From Spirosoma rhododendri (GTDB lineage: Bacteria; Bacteroidota; Bacteroidia; Cytophagales; Spirosomataceae), in assembly GCF_012849055.1 (NCBI RefSeq), contig NZ_CP051677.1, positions 310,001 through 374,000 on the forward strand: 64,000 bases of DNA. Reading direction: 5' to 3'. Positions 33,471 to 43,279 of this stretch are shown here, piece by piece. Positions within the stretch are counted from its first letter, which is position 1. The number at the start of each line of letters is the position of its first letter. A program made the position numbers and the translations under genes. The notes below the pieces were generated by a model. It had not been told where the DNA came from, made no database searches, and was given only the letters and a program-made list of their open reading frames with translations.

Positions 33471-34922
33471 ATGAAGCTGACCTACAAAAATTCGCTGAGT
33501 GGGATCGGACAGCTGGTACTGACAGGACTGCTCACCTTCGTCAGCATTCCCGTATTCATCCGGGTGCTGGGCGAAGAAGCCTACGGTGCGTTTTCCATCG
33601 TCACGCTGGCGGGCAACCTTAATCTGCTGGCCAATCTGGGGCTGAATACGTCGCTGCTGCGATTGCTATCGGAGCAGGGGAAAACGCGCGAGTCGGACCA
33701 CGACATCGTTGTGACGCTGGGTCTGTTGCTGAGCATCCTGCTGCCGCTGAGCGCACTGGCCATCAGTCAGGAAGAACATATCCTGACGCAGTGGCTGGGG
33801 TTGTCGGGCGGGCTGTACGAGCGGGTCGCTACGCTTTATAAGCTGGTCATTGCGGCCAATCTGGTCCTGATGCTGGGGCAGACATTCACGACGGTGCTCG
33901 ACGCGCAGGAGCAGATTTACCGTACCAACGGCTACCAGTTTGTTTACAGCGTACTCTACTGGGGTGGCCTGATTACGGTTGTCAGCCTGGGGTACGACCT
34001 GACGATGATTGGTGGGGTGATTCTGCTGGCAGCCCTGATCTGGTTTGGCCTCGTGCTGGTAGCCGCCCGCCGTTCGTGGGGGTCGCTCGACCTGACCGGG
34101 CTGCGGGGCAACGTGCATCGGCTGGTCAGGAAACAGCTGGCGTTCAGCCTGAATCTGTACGCGGCCGGGCTGCTTAACATGCTGTTTGAGCCGATGACAA
34201 AAATTTTGGTGTCGCGGCTGATCGGCGTGCGGGAAGTGGGTTATCTGGAAATTGCCTACCGGGTCAGGGCGCAGCTCTGGACACTGGCGACCAAAGCTAT
34301 TTACCCCATCTATCCGCGCATCGCCCGGCAGATCGACACCCGGCAGATCAGCCGCCTGGTGAGTGGTTACCAGACCAGTATGCTGGTGCTGCTGGTTCCG
34401 TTTCTCGGTTTGTTTGCGCTGGTTATGCCCGACCTGATGCCCCTCTGGATTCCGGGGGTAAACCAACTGGTTGTCGTAGCCACAATCGCCATCTGCACAG
34501 CTCACACGGTTGGTTCGCTGGCGCTCCCGTTCTACTACTACCTGCTCAGTCAGCACCACGTACGTAAAACCGTCTGGCTCCAGCTGACCAATGTGATCGT
34601 CAATGGACTGGTTATTCTGGCGACATACAACACGCTGGGTTTCTACGGCATCATCCTGGCCAACGTGCTGGCGATTCTGGGGTCGCTCACGCTGAGTCTG
34701 CTGTATCAGCACCGGTACCTGGGCTGGCTGCGCATACCCGCCGATGGGCGGCAGTGGCCGGTCTGGCTGGGCATTGGTTTCGTTGCCGGGCTATTGCTCG
34801 TCGCGCTGTTGCAGGTGCACGTGCCGCAGATCCGTATCGGGCTGGCTATCGGCGGAGCCCTGCTGATTTACCTGCTGCTGCTGGTCCGGCTACGCCACCG
34901 CTTCAAAGCCTGGCTCAGCTAA
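33471..34922 (+). CDS. Wzx-like oligosaccharide flippase
   Basis: A 483-residue polytopic membrane protein of the MOP/polysaccharide transport superfamily with about 12-14 predicted helices. It opens LVLTGLLTFVSIPVFIRVLG with GEEAYGAFSI, and has a conserved LFEPMTKILVSRLIGVREVGYLEIAYR segment in the middle (helix 7-8 loop region). It moves lipid-linked repeat units across the inner membrane. Position between the initiating transferase and modifying enzymes fits a Wzx/Wzy-type pathway. Confidence 0.9.
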   Translation: MKLTYKNSLSGIGQLVLTGLLTFVSIPVFIRVLGEEAYGAFSIVTLAGNLNLLANLGLNTSLLRLLSEQGKTRESDHDIVVTLGLLLSILLPLSALAISQEEHILTQWLGLSGGLYERVATLYKLVIAANLVLMLGQTFTTVLDAQEQIYRTNGYQFVYSVLYWGGLITVVSLGYDLTMIGGVILLAALIWFGLVLVAARRSWGSLDLTGLRGNVHRLVRKQLAFSLNLYAAGLLNMLFEPMTKILVSRLIGVREVGYLEIAYRVRAQLWTLATKAIYPIYPRIARQIDTRQISRLVSGYQTSMLVLLVPFLGLFALVMPDLMPLWIPGVNQLVVVATIAICTAHTVGSLALPFYYYLLSQHHVRKTVWLQLTNVIVNGLVILATYNTLGFYGIILANVLAILGSLTLSLLYQHRYLGWLRIPADGRQWPVWLGIGFVAGLLLVALLQVHVPQIRIGLAIGGALLIYLLLLVRLRHRFKAWLS

Positions 34923-34964
34923 CATCGGTCGGCAAAACGACCATCACGCTTTATCCATCAATCA

Positions 34965-35525
34965 ATGGGCTACGCACGTACTATCCTCCGTCGGCTGGGG
35001 CTTTCCAACGCACAGATCGACACTTTTTACCCGATGCGGACGATGAAATTGCGCGGGTGGCTCTACCGCTTTCGACTGGGCCGCTGCGGCTGGGGCACCA
35101 CCATAGACCGGTACGTGACCGTGTTGGGCGGCAAGTCAGTGCAGGTTGGTGAATACTCCGCCATCAATGCGTACACCCACATCTGGGGGCACAATGGTGT
35201 TCGGATCGGCAACCGGGTGATGATTGCCTCCCACACGGCCATCACCTCGCTGACCCACGATTATACCCGCCCGGATATGCGCTTTGCACCGGCCATTGGC
35301 GGCCCCATCGTGATCGAAGACGACGTCTGGATCGGGTCGCACGTGGTCATCGTGCCCGGTGTAACCATCGGCCGGGGCGCGGTGGTCGGTGCCGGAGCCG
35401 TCGTGCGCGACGATGTACCACCTTTCGCTATCGTCGCGGGCGTACCCGCCCGAATCGTCCGCTACCGCCCCGAATCCGCTTACCCCATTAGCAACCATCC
35501 TTATGAAACACCAGCAACAACGTAG
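34965..35525 (+). CDS. Hexapeptide-repeat acyltransferase (WcaF/CatB-like)
   Basis: A 186-residue left-handed beta-helix acyltransferase. Hexapeptide repeats are visible at RIGNRVMIASHTAIT, GPIVIEDDVWIGSHVVIVPG and VTIGRGAVVGAGAVVRDDV, ending with VAGVPARIVRYRP. The His in SLTHDY is near the usual acetyl-CoA site. It probably O-acetylates a sugar of the polymer. Its end overlaps the next gene by 23 bases. Confidence 0.9.
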   Translation: MGYARTILRRLGLSNAQIDTFYPMRTMKLRGWLYRFRLGRCGWGTTIDRYVTVLGGKSVQVGEYSAINAYTHIWGHNGVRIGNRVMIASHTAITSLTHDYTRPDMRFAPAIGGPIVIEDDVWIGSHVVIVPGVTIGRGAVVGAGAVVRDDVPPFAIVAGVPARIVRYRPESAYPISNHPYETPATT

Positions 35526-36798
35526 CTTCCTGTTTCTGCTGTTCCTGACCGCCCTGCTGGCTCAGTTTGGCAGGTGGCAGGGGCAGATCAACGAAGAGCA
35601 GGCCGCCGAAAGCGGATCGAACTCGCAGTTTCTGCTTTTGTACGTACCACTACTGCTCGGTACCGTTTATGTCAGTGGCCTGATGGGCTATCTAAAGGTT
35701 TTCCGACCGTTTAAGGGCGTGTTTATCAGCTTTCTGCTGGTCCTGACGGGGGTGGGCCTGTTTCGGGGTGACGTGGGCGCGGGCATCAACAATATGGCGT
35801 CGATCACGCTGACGTACAGCATTATCCTGGGCCTGACGATGCTGGGCTTTTCACTGCCCTTCCGGCGGACAATGGCGCTGCTCGTGCTGTTTATTGCGTT
35901 TATTTTCCTGCCCCTCACTACCTACATTCACCTGACCAAAGTAGGGCCGCTGGTACTGTTTCCCGACCGGCTTCAGGAAAACAACCTCCGGCTGGGCGGG
36001 CTTCTCTACTACGCCCACACGGCCATGCTGCTGGGTATAGGTGCCCTGTTTGCGCTGGAGCAACTGATCGTCAGCCGGTCGAAAAGTGTGCGGCTGTACT
36101 ACGGACTTATCTTCCTGACGCTGAACGTATTTCTGCTGCTGACCGACTGCCGGAGTTCGTGGGGCGGGGTGGGGCTCTCCTACTCACTCCTGATTTTTCT
36201 GCACCTGTCGCGGGCGAGCCGCTGGAAGTTCGGTACGCTGGTGGGGCTGCTGGTGGTTGGCTTTTACGTCAACGAGGGCTGGCAGACGATCCACGCTAAC
36301 CGCGACTACCACACCAGCGATGATATGCTGTTTCGCATGGCGATCTGGGGGTTTGCGGTCGAAGGTATCGGCGAGCAGCCACTGACGGGCTACGGCACGG
36401 AAAACTACTTTGCCCACAACCAGAAAGCCATGGCAACCGACGACCGACTGCGCGACCCTCACTCGGCGACGCTTTCCCTCGCCTTGCAGAGTGGCTTAGT
36501 GGCCGTGGTGCTGTTTTACTGGCTGTACGGCAAAATAATCCGCCATTACAACCGGTTCGGGGCGGGCAACAGCCGGCCAATGCTGGCAGTGGGCCTGTTC
36601 TGGCTACTCGCTCCCTTCCTGTGGGGTACGGTCTACAACGGGGCGGCCGGATTTATCCAGATACTGTTTCCGCTCACCTTCTTTCTGAGCCTGCTCCACC
36701 CCGGCTGTTACGAGTCCCGGCCCGAACCGCGCCGTCAACCCATTCAGCCACAACCCCTAACCACCATTCCGCTGTCGTATGAGCGCCTGCCTGCCTAA
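35503..36798 (+). CDS. O-antigen ligase/polymerase-like membrane protein (Wzy/WaaL type)
   Basis: A 431-residue protein with about 11-12 transmembrane helices and a large periplasmic loop containing HANRDYHTSDDMLFRMAIW and GYGTENYFAHNQ. The loop is followed by DPHSATLSLALQSGLVAV: the pattern (loop with Arg/His, then H/S-N-x-x-L) of the Wzy_C/O-antigen ligase family. It is the likely polymerase of the locus. The ATG at 35503 is preferred because an upstream in-frame ATG lies deep in the acyltransferase gene. Overlaps both neighbours, so translation is coupled. Confidence 0.85.
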   Translation: MKHQQQRSFLFLLFLTALLAQFGRWQGQINEEQAAESGSNSQFLLLYVPLLLGTVYVSGLMGYLKVFRPFKGVFISFLLVLTGVGLFRGDVGAGINNMASITLTYSIILGLTMLGFSLPFRRTMALLVLFIAFIFLPLTTYIHLTKVGPLVLFPDRLQENNLRLGGLLYYAHTAMLLGIGALFALEQLIVSRSKSVRLYYGLIFLTLNVFLLLTDCRSSWGGVGLSYSLLIFLHLSRASRWKFGTLVGLLVVGFYVNEGWQTIHANRDYHTSDDMLFRMAIWGFAVEGIGEQPLTGYGTENYFAHNQKAMATDDRLRDPHSATLSLALQSGLVAVVLFYWLYGKIIRHYNRFGAGNSRPMLAVGLFWLLAPFLWGTVYNGAAGFIQILFPLTFFLSLLHPGCYESRPEPRRQPIQPQPLTTIPLSYERLPA

Positions 36799-37648
36799 AG
36801 TCTCGATCGTCACCCCTTCCTACAATCAGGGTGCTTTTATCGGCGCGACGATTGAATCGGTGCTGGCGCAGACATACCCCAACATCGAATACATCCTGAT
36901 CGACGGCGGATCGACGGATGAAACGATGGCGGTGGTGGCGCAGTACCGCGACCGCATCGACATCGTCGTGCATGAGCGCGACCGGGGGCAGTCAGACGCT
37001 ATCAACAAAGGATTCCGGCTGGCAACGGGCGAACTGGTAGGGTGGCTCAACTCCGACGATCTGCTTTATCCCGATTGTGTCGCGCGCATCGTACAGCTAT
37101 ATCAGCAGCATCCCGATGGCACGATTTTTTACGGGGCTGCCAATGACTGGATCGATGCCGACGGGCAGGTCACGGGGCACCGCTTTCTGCCCATTCCCGA
37201 CCGGGCGTTTCTGCTCAATCAGTGCACCGACATCGTACAGCAGGGTTCGTTCTACGCAACCCGGCAGGTGCGCGAGGTGGGCTATCTGGACGATACCATT
37301 CACTATTGCATGGACCTCGACCTGTGGCTGCGGCTGCTGACGAAGGGCCCGATCTACTACGACAATGGCCCGGCCATGGCGGCCTTCCGGCGGTGGGAAG
37401 CCTCAAAAACCAGTACGGGTGGTCGCCGGTTTCTGCGCGATATCCGACAGACGCTCCGGCGGAACGGGGCGGGGCCGTATGCCCCAACGGTACTGCGGAC
37501 CCACTACGGATCCCTGCGTGAAGCACTTCGCTATACTCCTCTTTATCGCTTGTTAACCGGGCTGCGCCCACTACTCAACCAACGCCATGCATATCGTTCA
37601 CTGTCTGTTCACCCTGCGCACGGGCGGAGCGCAGATCCTGACGCTTAA
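36779..37648 (+). CDS. Family 2 glycosyltransferase
   Basis: A 289-residue GT-A fold transferase. Opens PKVSIVTPSYNQGAFIGATI, with the nucleotide-binding DGGSTDET, RGQSDAINKGFRLATGELVGW and the metal-binding NSDDLLYPD (DxD equivalent). QQGSFYATRQ and MDLDLWLRL form the acceptor side. The C-terminal 20 residues overlap the next gene. It adds one sugar of the repeat unit at the cytoplasmic face; donor unknown. Confidence 0.92.
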   Translation: MSACLPKVSIVTPSYNQGAFIGATIESVLAQTYPNIEYILIDGGSTDETMAVVAQYRDRIDIVVHERDRGQSDAINKGFRLATGELVGWLNSDDLLYPDCVARIVQLYQQHPDGTIFYGAANDWIDADGQVTGHRFLPIPDRAFLLNQCTDIVQQGSFYATRQVREVGYLDDTIHYCMDLDLWLRLLTKGPIYYDNGPAMAAFRRWEASKTSTGGRRFLRDIRQTLRRNGAGPYAPTVLRTHYGSLREALRYTPLYRLLTGLRPLLNQRHAYRSLSVHPAHGRSADPDA

Positions 37649-38699
37649 CCTACTCAACGAACTGGTCGACGGGCACGATGTGTCGCTGATTGTTGTCAAC
37701 GATCAGTACATGTCGTCGCTGCTGGTCGGGCTCGATCACCGCGTACAGGTTTATTTTCTCGAACGGCAGGAAGGAAGCCGTAACCCCCTGCCTATCCTGC
37801 GGCTCAACTGGCTGCTGCATCAGCTCAAACCAGACATCGTCCACTGCCATGAGCGCAAGATGGTTCAGCTGCTGAAAACCAGCCGGGCCAAAACGGTTTA
37901 TACTGTCCACGACGTCCGTATTCCGGCCGACACTTTCGCCAGCTACGACGCGCTGGTCGCCATTTCCGAGGCCGTTGCCGACGACGTCCGTCAGCGTACC
38001 GACCTGCCCATCCGGGTTATTCACAATGGTGTGCCGATTCAGCGGTTCAGCCGCCGGACGCAGTACAGCCTGGGCCCCGATGAGCCGATCCGCATTGTGC
38101 AGACGGGGCGACTGATGCACGAAAAGAAAGGCCAGCATATCCTGCTCGAAGCCCTGTCGCTGCTGGTACATCAGCACGGCGAAACGCGGCTGCAACTCGA
38201 CTTCATCGGCGAAGGCGACTCCCTGACCTATCTCAACGAACTGACCCGCTCGCTGCGGCTCGACAGCTACGTGCGTTTCCGGGGCCATCGCGACTGGACA
38301 TGGCTACAGGCTAACCTCTCGACGTATCATCTGCTGGTTCAACCATCAATCTATGAAGGGTTTGGCCTGACTGTTGTTGAGGGGCTTGCAGCGGGGTTGC
38401 CCGTGCTGGTGTCCGACGCGGGCGGACCGGCCGAGATTGTCCGGTCGCTGGCGGGTGGGCTGCTCTTTACGACCGAAGATGCCGGTTCGTGCGTCGACGC
38501 GCTGCTGCGGCTGATCCGGGCGTACCGAACCCAAACCGTTACCGACCTGGTGGGTGTGCCAGCGCTGACCAACGATGGGGCGTACTCGATCCGGGCGATG
38601 GCCAACCAGTACGTCGATCTGTACCAGCAGCTGCTTACCAACCGAACGGCACCACCCGCTGAAGCCCTCGATCCGAGCACTTATTTTTCTCCGGCATGA
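37587..38699 (+). CDS. Family 4 glycosyltransferase
   Basis: A 370-residue GT-B fold enzyme: the N-terminal domain with HIVHCLFTLRTGGAQILTLN (donor-side glycine loop) and DIVHCHERK, and the C-terminal domain with RIVQTGRLMHEKKGQHILLEA. The E-x7-E motif appears as YEGFGLTVVEGLAAGLPV. It retains the anomeric configuration of the donor sugar. The start lies within the preceding GT2 gene (62-base overlap). Confidence 0.92.
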   Translation: MHIVHCLFTLRTGGAQILTLNLLNELVDGHDVSLIVVNDQYMSSLLVGLDHRVQVYFLERQEGSRNPLPILRLNWLLHQLKPDIVHCHERKMVQLLKTSRAKTVYTVHDVRIPADTFASYDALVAISEAVADDVRQRTDLPIRVIHNGVPIQRFSRRTQYSLGPDEPIRIVQTGRLMHEKKGQHILLEALSLLVHQHGETRLQLDFIGEGDSLTYLNELTRSLRLDSYVRFRGHRDWTWLQANLSTYHLLVQPSIYEGFGLTVVEGLAAGLPVLVSDAGGPAEIVRSLAGGLLFTTEDAGSCVDALLRLIRAYRTQTVTDLVGVPALTNDGAYSIRAMANQYVDLYQQLLTNRTAPPAEALDPSTYFSPA

Positions 38700-39229
38700 A
38701 GCTTGTTTCATTTATTTTTCAGGATTGGTCGGCCAACACCAGCAACTCGAAGGGGCGCCTGTTGGGGGTACTGTTCCGGCTGGCCAACTTCGGGGCGGGT
38801 AGCGCCGTAGCCCGGTTGCTGCTAACCCCCTACCAGCTGCTGTACCGCCTGCTGGTCGAGTGGACGCTGGGCGTCGAACTGCCTTACAACACAGTAGTCG
38901 GCCCCGGCCTGCGCATCTACCACGGGCAGGCGTTGGTCGTACATAAGCACGTCCGCATCGGCCGCAACTGCATTCTCCGGCAATCGACCACGATCGGCAA
39001 TGCAGGCCGGGGCAACGACTGTCCGATCATCGGCAACAACGTCGACATCGGTTCCAACGTCTGCATCATCGGCCCGGTACACATCGGCGATAATGTTGTG
39101 ATTGGCGCGGGAAGTGTTGTGACAAAATCGATCCCGACGGGCTGCACGGTCGTGGGCAACCCCGCCCGGATTCTGCGCCGTCATCCGGCCCATACCGACC
39201 TCATTTCCTCGTTTAGCCCCGCGCCTTAG
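38696..39229 (+). CDS. Serine-acetyltransferase-like hexapeptide transferase
   Basis: A 177-residue protein with an N-terminal helical part and a left-handed beta helix. Visible pieces: VVGPGLRIYHGQALVVHKHV (His of the active site), RIGRNCILRQSTTIGNAG, IIGNNVDIGSNVCIIGPV, HIGDNVVIGAGSVVTKSIP and VVGNPARILRRH. The CysE-type architecture is common in capsule loci, where it acetylates sugars rather than serine. Four-base overlap (ATGA) with the preceding gene. Confidence 0.88.
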   Translation: MKLVSFIFQDWSANTSNSKGRLLGVLFRLANFGAGSAVARLLLTPYQLLYRLLVEWTLGVELPYNTVVGPGLRIYHGQALVVHKHVRIGRNCILRQSTTIGNAGRGNDCPIIGNNVDIGSNVCIIGPVHIGDNVVIGAGSVVTKSIPTGCTVVGNPARILRRHPAHTDLISSFSPAP

Positions 39230-39243
39230 TTATCACCAACGTT

Positions 39244-40389
39244 ATGCTCGACTCCCGGCCTTTTACTGCTGTATCCGCCCCTCCCGACTGGCTCATTCCC
39301 CTCGATACGGCCGAGCGGGTGCTGACGGTGGGCCCCGATCACATCAATTACCGGGGTGGTATCGGTAGCGTCATGAACGTCTACGCCCGGCATTTTGCCA
39401 CCTACAAGTGCATCACGACCCACCGGGTGATGGGCAAGGGCCAGCTGATCCTGTTTTTTCTGCGGCAGTACCTGCGCTTCATTCAAACGCTGCTGCGCGA
39501 CCCGGCCATCGACATCGTGCATATTCAGGCCTCGTCGCACGGCAGTTTTTACCGGAAGCTTGTCCTGTTTCTAACGGCCCGCTACGCCTTCCGCAAACGC
39601 ACCATCTACCACATGCACGGCTCTCGCTTCGTGGAGTTTTACGAGCAGAGCGGTCCGCTCAGTCAGCGGCTGATCCGGTTTCTGGTCGAGCGGGCAGATA
39701 TTGTGATTGTGCTGTCGGAATATTGGCGCGATTACTTCAACCGGCAGTTTCGGGTGCGTCGGCTGGAAATTCTTAGCAACATCATCCATCAGCGCGACCT
39801 GTCGGCGGGTTTCCCGACCCGGCCCGCCGGAAAACTGCCTGTCCGGCTGTTGTTTCTGGGGGCGATCGGGCAGCGCAAGGGCATTTTCGATCTGCTCGAC
39901 GGCATCCAACAGTATCGCGACTCGTTTGAGGGGCGGCTGCTGCTGTATGTGGGTGGCAACGGCGACACCAAACGACTCGAAAGCTACATCGCGCAGCACC
40001 GGTTGGAGTCAATCGTGCGGTTTGAGGGCTGGGTGTCGGGTATCCGCAAACACGAACTCCTCAGCACCTGCGACGTCTTTATCCTGCCGTCGTATAACGA
40101 AGGGCTACCCCTCTCAATTCTGGAAGCCATGAACTATCACCTGCCCATTATCGCGACACCCGTCGGCGGTACGGCCGAGGTGGTCCACGACGGCGTCAAC
40201 GGTTTTCTGGTAACGCCCGGTGACAAAAAAACACTTTGCCAGCGGCTGATGCGCTTCATCGACGACCCCGACCTGGTCAATCAGATGGGCGATGAATCGG
40301 CCCGGCTCATCGCCGGTTACCAGCCCGAAGTCGTACTACCCCGCCTTAATCAACTGTATAATGACTTGCTGACGAAAAAACCAGATTAG
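39244..40389 (+). CDS. Family 4 glycosyltransferase
   Basis: A 381-residue GT-B enzyme. The N-terminal domain has YRGGIGSVMNVYARHFA and DIVHIQASSHGSFYRK. The C-terminal domain has RLLFLGAIGQRKGIFDLLDG, FILPSYNEGLPLSILEAMNY (E-x7-E) and PVGGTAEVVHDGVNGFLV. It adds another sugar to the lipid-linked unit. Confidence 0.92.
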   Translation: MLDSRPFTAVSAPPDWLIPLDTAERVLTVGPDHINYRGGIGSVMNVYARHFATYKCITTHRVMGKGQLILFFLRQYLRFIQTLLRDPAIDIVHIQASSHGSFYRKLVLFLTARYAFRKRTIYHMHGSRFVEFYEQSGPLSQRLIRFLVERADIVIVLSEYWRDYFNRQFRVRRLEILSNIIHQRDLSAGFPTRPAGKLPVRLLFLGAIGQRKGIFDLLDGIQQYRDSFEGRLLLYVGGNGDTKRLESYIAQHRLESIVRFEGWVSGIRKHELLSTCDVFILPSYNEGLPLSILEAMNYHLPIIATPVGGTAEVVHDGVNGFLVTPGDKKTLCQRLMRFIDDPDLVNQMGDESARLIAGYQPEVVLPRLNQLYNDLLTKKPD

Positions 40390-40394
40390 TTCTC

Positions 40395-41362
40395 ATGAAA
40401 GCGCTTCTCATCAACCGGTCCCGGCAGGTAGCCGATGTGCTGCTGCTACCCTTCACGTTATTGTGCAGTATCTGGATGGCGTTTGTGGTGCGGAAGAGCT
40501 TCGTGACCATGCCCCTCACGAAATCGACGTTTCTCCGTTTCGGTTTTCTGCCCATTCGCGACCATTTCTATCAGCCACTCATCAACCCCGGTAAGCACCT
40601 GACCAAGTCGCTGAGGCAGGAACGGCCACTGCCCGGTATCGACCTCAACACGGCGGAACAGCTGACGTTGCTGCGGCAGTTTCACTACGCCGACGAGTTG
40701 CGCCAGTTTCCAATGAACAAACCAGCCGAACTGGCCTATTACTACAACAACGGTTCGTTTGCGTCGGGCGATTCGGAGTACCTGTACAGCATGATTCGGC
40801 ACACCCGCCCCGGCGGCTGGTGGAAATCGGCAGCGGCAACTCAACCCTGATGGCAATCAACGCCATTGCCCGGAACCACCACGACGACCCGACCTACAGC
40901 TGCGAACACATCTGTATCGAGCCCTACAAAATGCCCTGGCTGGAGCAGACGAACGTGACCGTGCAGCGGGCGAAGGTTGAGGATGTCGACCGGTCGGTGT
41001 TCACCAGCTTGCAGGCGGGTGATATTCTGTTCATCGACTCATCGCACATTATCCGGCCACAGGGCGATGTACTGACGGAGTATCTGGAAATTCTGCCGAT
41101 CCTGAATGTGGGCGTCCGGGTGCATATCCACGACATCTTCACCCCCTGCGATTACCTGCACGAGTGGGTCTACAAAGAGCATTTTCTCTGGAACGAACAG
41201 TATCTGCTCGAAGCATTCCTGAGCTTCAACCGGTCTTTCAAAATCATCGGGGCTGTCAATTACCTGAAGCACCATTACCCCGATCTGCTACTGGCCAACT
41301 GCCCGATTCTGGCTACTCAGCCGCACCGCGAACCCGGCTCATTCTGGATCGAAAAACTGTAA
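40395..41362 (+). pseudogene. Class I SAM-dependent methyltransferase-like protein, frameshifted
   Basis: Two overlapping frames form one protein of about 322 residues. The first (to 40850) has an N-terminal hydrophobic helix (VLLLPFTLLCSIWMAFVV) and ends before the SAM site. The second continues with LVEIGSGNSTLMAINA (SAM glycine loop), ICIEPYKMPWL, GDILFIDSSHII and VRVHIHDIF. Adding one base in the C4/G2 stretch at 40809-40814 joins them. It probably methylates a sugar of the polymer. The break looks like a homopolymer sequencing error. Confidence 0.8.
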
Positions 41363-41400
41363 CCGGTTTACAGTTTACAGTTCACGGTTTACGATGGACC

Positions 41401-41536
41401 TGTAGCCTGGACCGGTGCGCCGGTGCGATCCACGTCCGGGTGGGCGCGATAGCGACCAAGAAAGCTGCCGCCTTACGTAGTTGGCCTGACGGCCACCCGG
41501 ACCTGGAGCCGCGCCGGCGGGCCGGTCCAGGCTACA
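41401..41536. repeat. Imperfect inverted repeat of about 45 bp per arm
   Basis: The left arm begins TGTAGCCTGGACCGG (41401 onward) and the right arm ends CCGGTCCAGGCTACA (to 41536). The arms pair with several mismatches and small gaps around a 45-base loop. Tracts of cagtttacag/gaaaaccgtaaaccgaatacc lie on either side; similar tracts occur in other spacers (23945-23990, 55620-55653). Confidence 0.8.
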
Positions 41537-41590
41537 CCGAAAACTGAAAACCGTAAACCGAATACCGAATACCGCTAATCAAATCCCTAT

Positions 41591-42715
41591 ATGCTTCCTC
41601 ATAAAAGTTACCTCCCCGTGCTCGATGGCTTGCGCGGACTGGCCATTCTGGTCGTGGTTGTCAGCCACTACGGGTTTGGGCGGTGGATTCCGGGCGGGTT
41701 CGGCGTAACGCTGTTTTTCTTTATCAGTGGCTTTCTCATTACCCGGCTGCTCATTGCCGAATGGGCCAAAACCGGGCGTATCGACCTGAGCGGCTTTTAC
41801 CTCCGGCGGTTATTGCGGCTTTACCCGGCCCTGCTGTTTATGGCGGCACTGGCCATCGGCTTTTCGCTGCTGGCCGGCTGTGGCCTGCTAACCGGCGACC
41901 TGCTGTCGACGCTGTTTTATTACCGCAACTACTATATGCTCTACGGCGACAGTCCGGCCTCGCACCTGTGTCGGCACGTGTTCGACATTACGTGGTCGCT
42001 GGGGATCGAAGAGCACTTTTATCTGTTTTTCCCGCTGCTGTTTATGGCGGCCTGGCGACGCCCGCGCGTGTTTATCGGGTTGATGGTACTGACGATCGTG
42101 GCGGTGGCGGCCTGGCGGCTCTACCTGATCGCGACTCACGGCCTGAACGACCTGACCGTGTACCGCATCTACCACCTGACCGATACCCGGCTCGACGCCA
42201 TTATGTTTGGCTGTCTGGTCAGCGTACTTGTCAGTCAGGACCGGGCCGGGTACTGGGTGCGCCAGAGTACCCAGCCAATCATTGCGGCCGGGGCGCTGCT
42301 CCTGCTGCTCAGCACATTCCTGCTCCGCGACGGTACCTTCCGCGAGAGCTGGCGGTACACGCTACAGGGCCTGTCGCTGAGTGTACTGATACCGGCCATC
42401 GTATACAACCCCGCCTATACCCGACTGGCTCAGGGTCTGTGCCGCCCCTGGCTGGTTCTGACGGGCAAACTAAGTTACTCGCTCTACCTGTTTCACTGGC
42501 TGGGCGTCTGCGTAGCCGACCAACTGGTCGGCAGCGAACGGCTGAACTCAACCTGGCTGCTGGTGGCCGTACCGCTGGGGCTGCTGCTCAGCGTGTTGAG
42601 CTATCAGTACGTTGAAAAACCCACCGCTGGCCTTCGTCGGCGCTTCGGCTCAACGGTTGATACAACCGTACCCACCGCCGACCCGCCAATCGGGTCGCAG
42701 CCGTCTGTCAGTTAA
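41591..42715 (+). CDS. Acyltransferase family 3 (OafA/YrhL-like) membrane protein
   Basis: A 374-residue protein with about ten transmembrane helices. It starts SYLPVLDGLRGLAILVVVVS with the diagnostic H in VVSHYGFGRW, then FFFISGFLITRLL and FYLRRLLRLYPALL (the R-x-x-R-x-x-P region), and ITWSLGIEEHFYLFFPLL. This family acylates sugars of surface polysaccharides from the cytoplasmic face. Confidence 0.92.
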   Translation: MLPHKSYLPVLDGLRGLAILVVVVSHYGFGRWIPGGFGVTLFFFISGFLITRLLIAEWAKTGRIDLSGFYLRRLLRLYPALLFMAALAIGFSLLAGCGLLTGDLLSTLFYYRNYYMLYGDSPASHLCRHVFDITWSLGIEEHFYLFFPLLFMAAWRRPRVFIGLMVLTIVAVAAWRLYLIATHGLNDLTVYRIYHLTDTRLDAIMFGCLVSVLVSQDRAGYWVRQSTQPIIAAGALLLLLSTFLLRDGTFRESWRYTLQGLSLSVLIPAIVYNPAYTRLAQGLCRPWLVLTGKLSYSLYLFHWLGVCVADQLVGSERLNSTWLLVAVPLGLLLSVLSYQYVEKPTAGLRRRFGSTVDTTVPTADPPIGSQPSVS

Positions 42716-42736
42716 GCCAGCCTGCTCCTCATCAAT

Positions 42737-42795
42737 GCGTCCTGTTTCGGGCTATCGATCGGCTGATCGACACCCCGAAACAGGACGCTTTTTTT
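42737..42795 (+). terminator. Terminator of the main exopolysaccharide operon
   Basis: A perfect 15-bp stem GCGTCCTGTTTCGGG/CCCGAAACAGGACGC (42737-42751 with 42774-42788) followed by seven T. The 22-base loop contains a smaller hairpin (ATCGATCGGCTGATCGA). It separates the biosynthesis block from the lyase genes. Confidence 0.93.
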
Positions 42796-43279
42796 GCGGC
42801 AGGTTCGCGAGGTTGTTTGTGATTTCGCAGACCGCTTATCGAAGCAGCGACGGGCTGTGCAACCGGAAACCGCACCGCTTCAGGGTATCGAACCGCTCCT
42901 ACACAAAGTATAACTTTACCAATAGTACCTGTTCACATTTAGAGCTTCAGATACGATTATTCGCTCTCCGCTATTACTTTTTATGTGATAAATTACAGAT
43001 TTTCGGACTGTAAAAATCCATCTATTTACCTTTCAATATATTGATTATCAATAATTTATAAAACAATTAAGTCAACAATAAGCCGCGCATCGCACTGCAC
43101 CGATGTAGTGCTTTTGTTTTCATAAAATCTCTTATCGAAAACAATGAATTTACACTTTTCCTAAAAACCGGTTTTTCCTACCGAAAAACCGGCGTTCCCC
43201 GTCGTTCATCGAATTAGCCCAATCCACCCCCCTCCGATGAGCCAACTTTGGTCAAGCAAACGCAGAAAAGACCAGAGTT
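42796..43279. other. AT-rich spacer before the lyase gene, no gene
   Basis: About 480 bases. Contains a perfect 10-bp hairpin CCGGTTTTTC/GAAAAACCGG (43168-43192), a weaker hairpin near 43090-43120 (gcactgca/tgtagtgc), and a TACCTTTC (43027-43034) close to a -7 element. These suggest a promoter with a structured leader for the lyase gene at 43280. I see no ORF or RNA family. Confidence 0.5.

Noticed and set aside
33666..34712. A 348-codon minus-strand frame opposite the flippase
   Set aside because: A shadow of the membrane protein gene: composition is Gln/His/Arg-rich and shows no domain.
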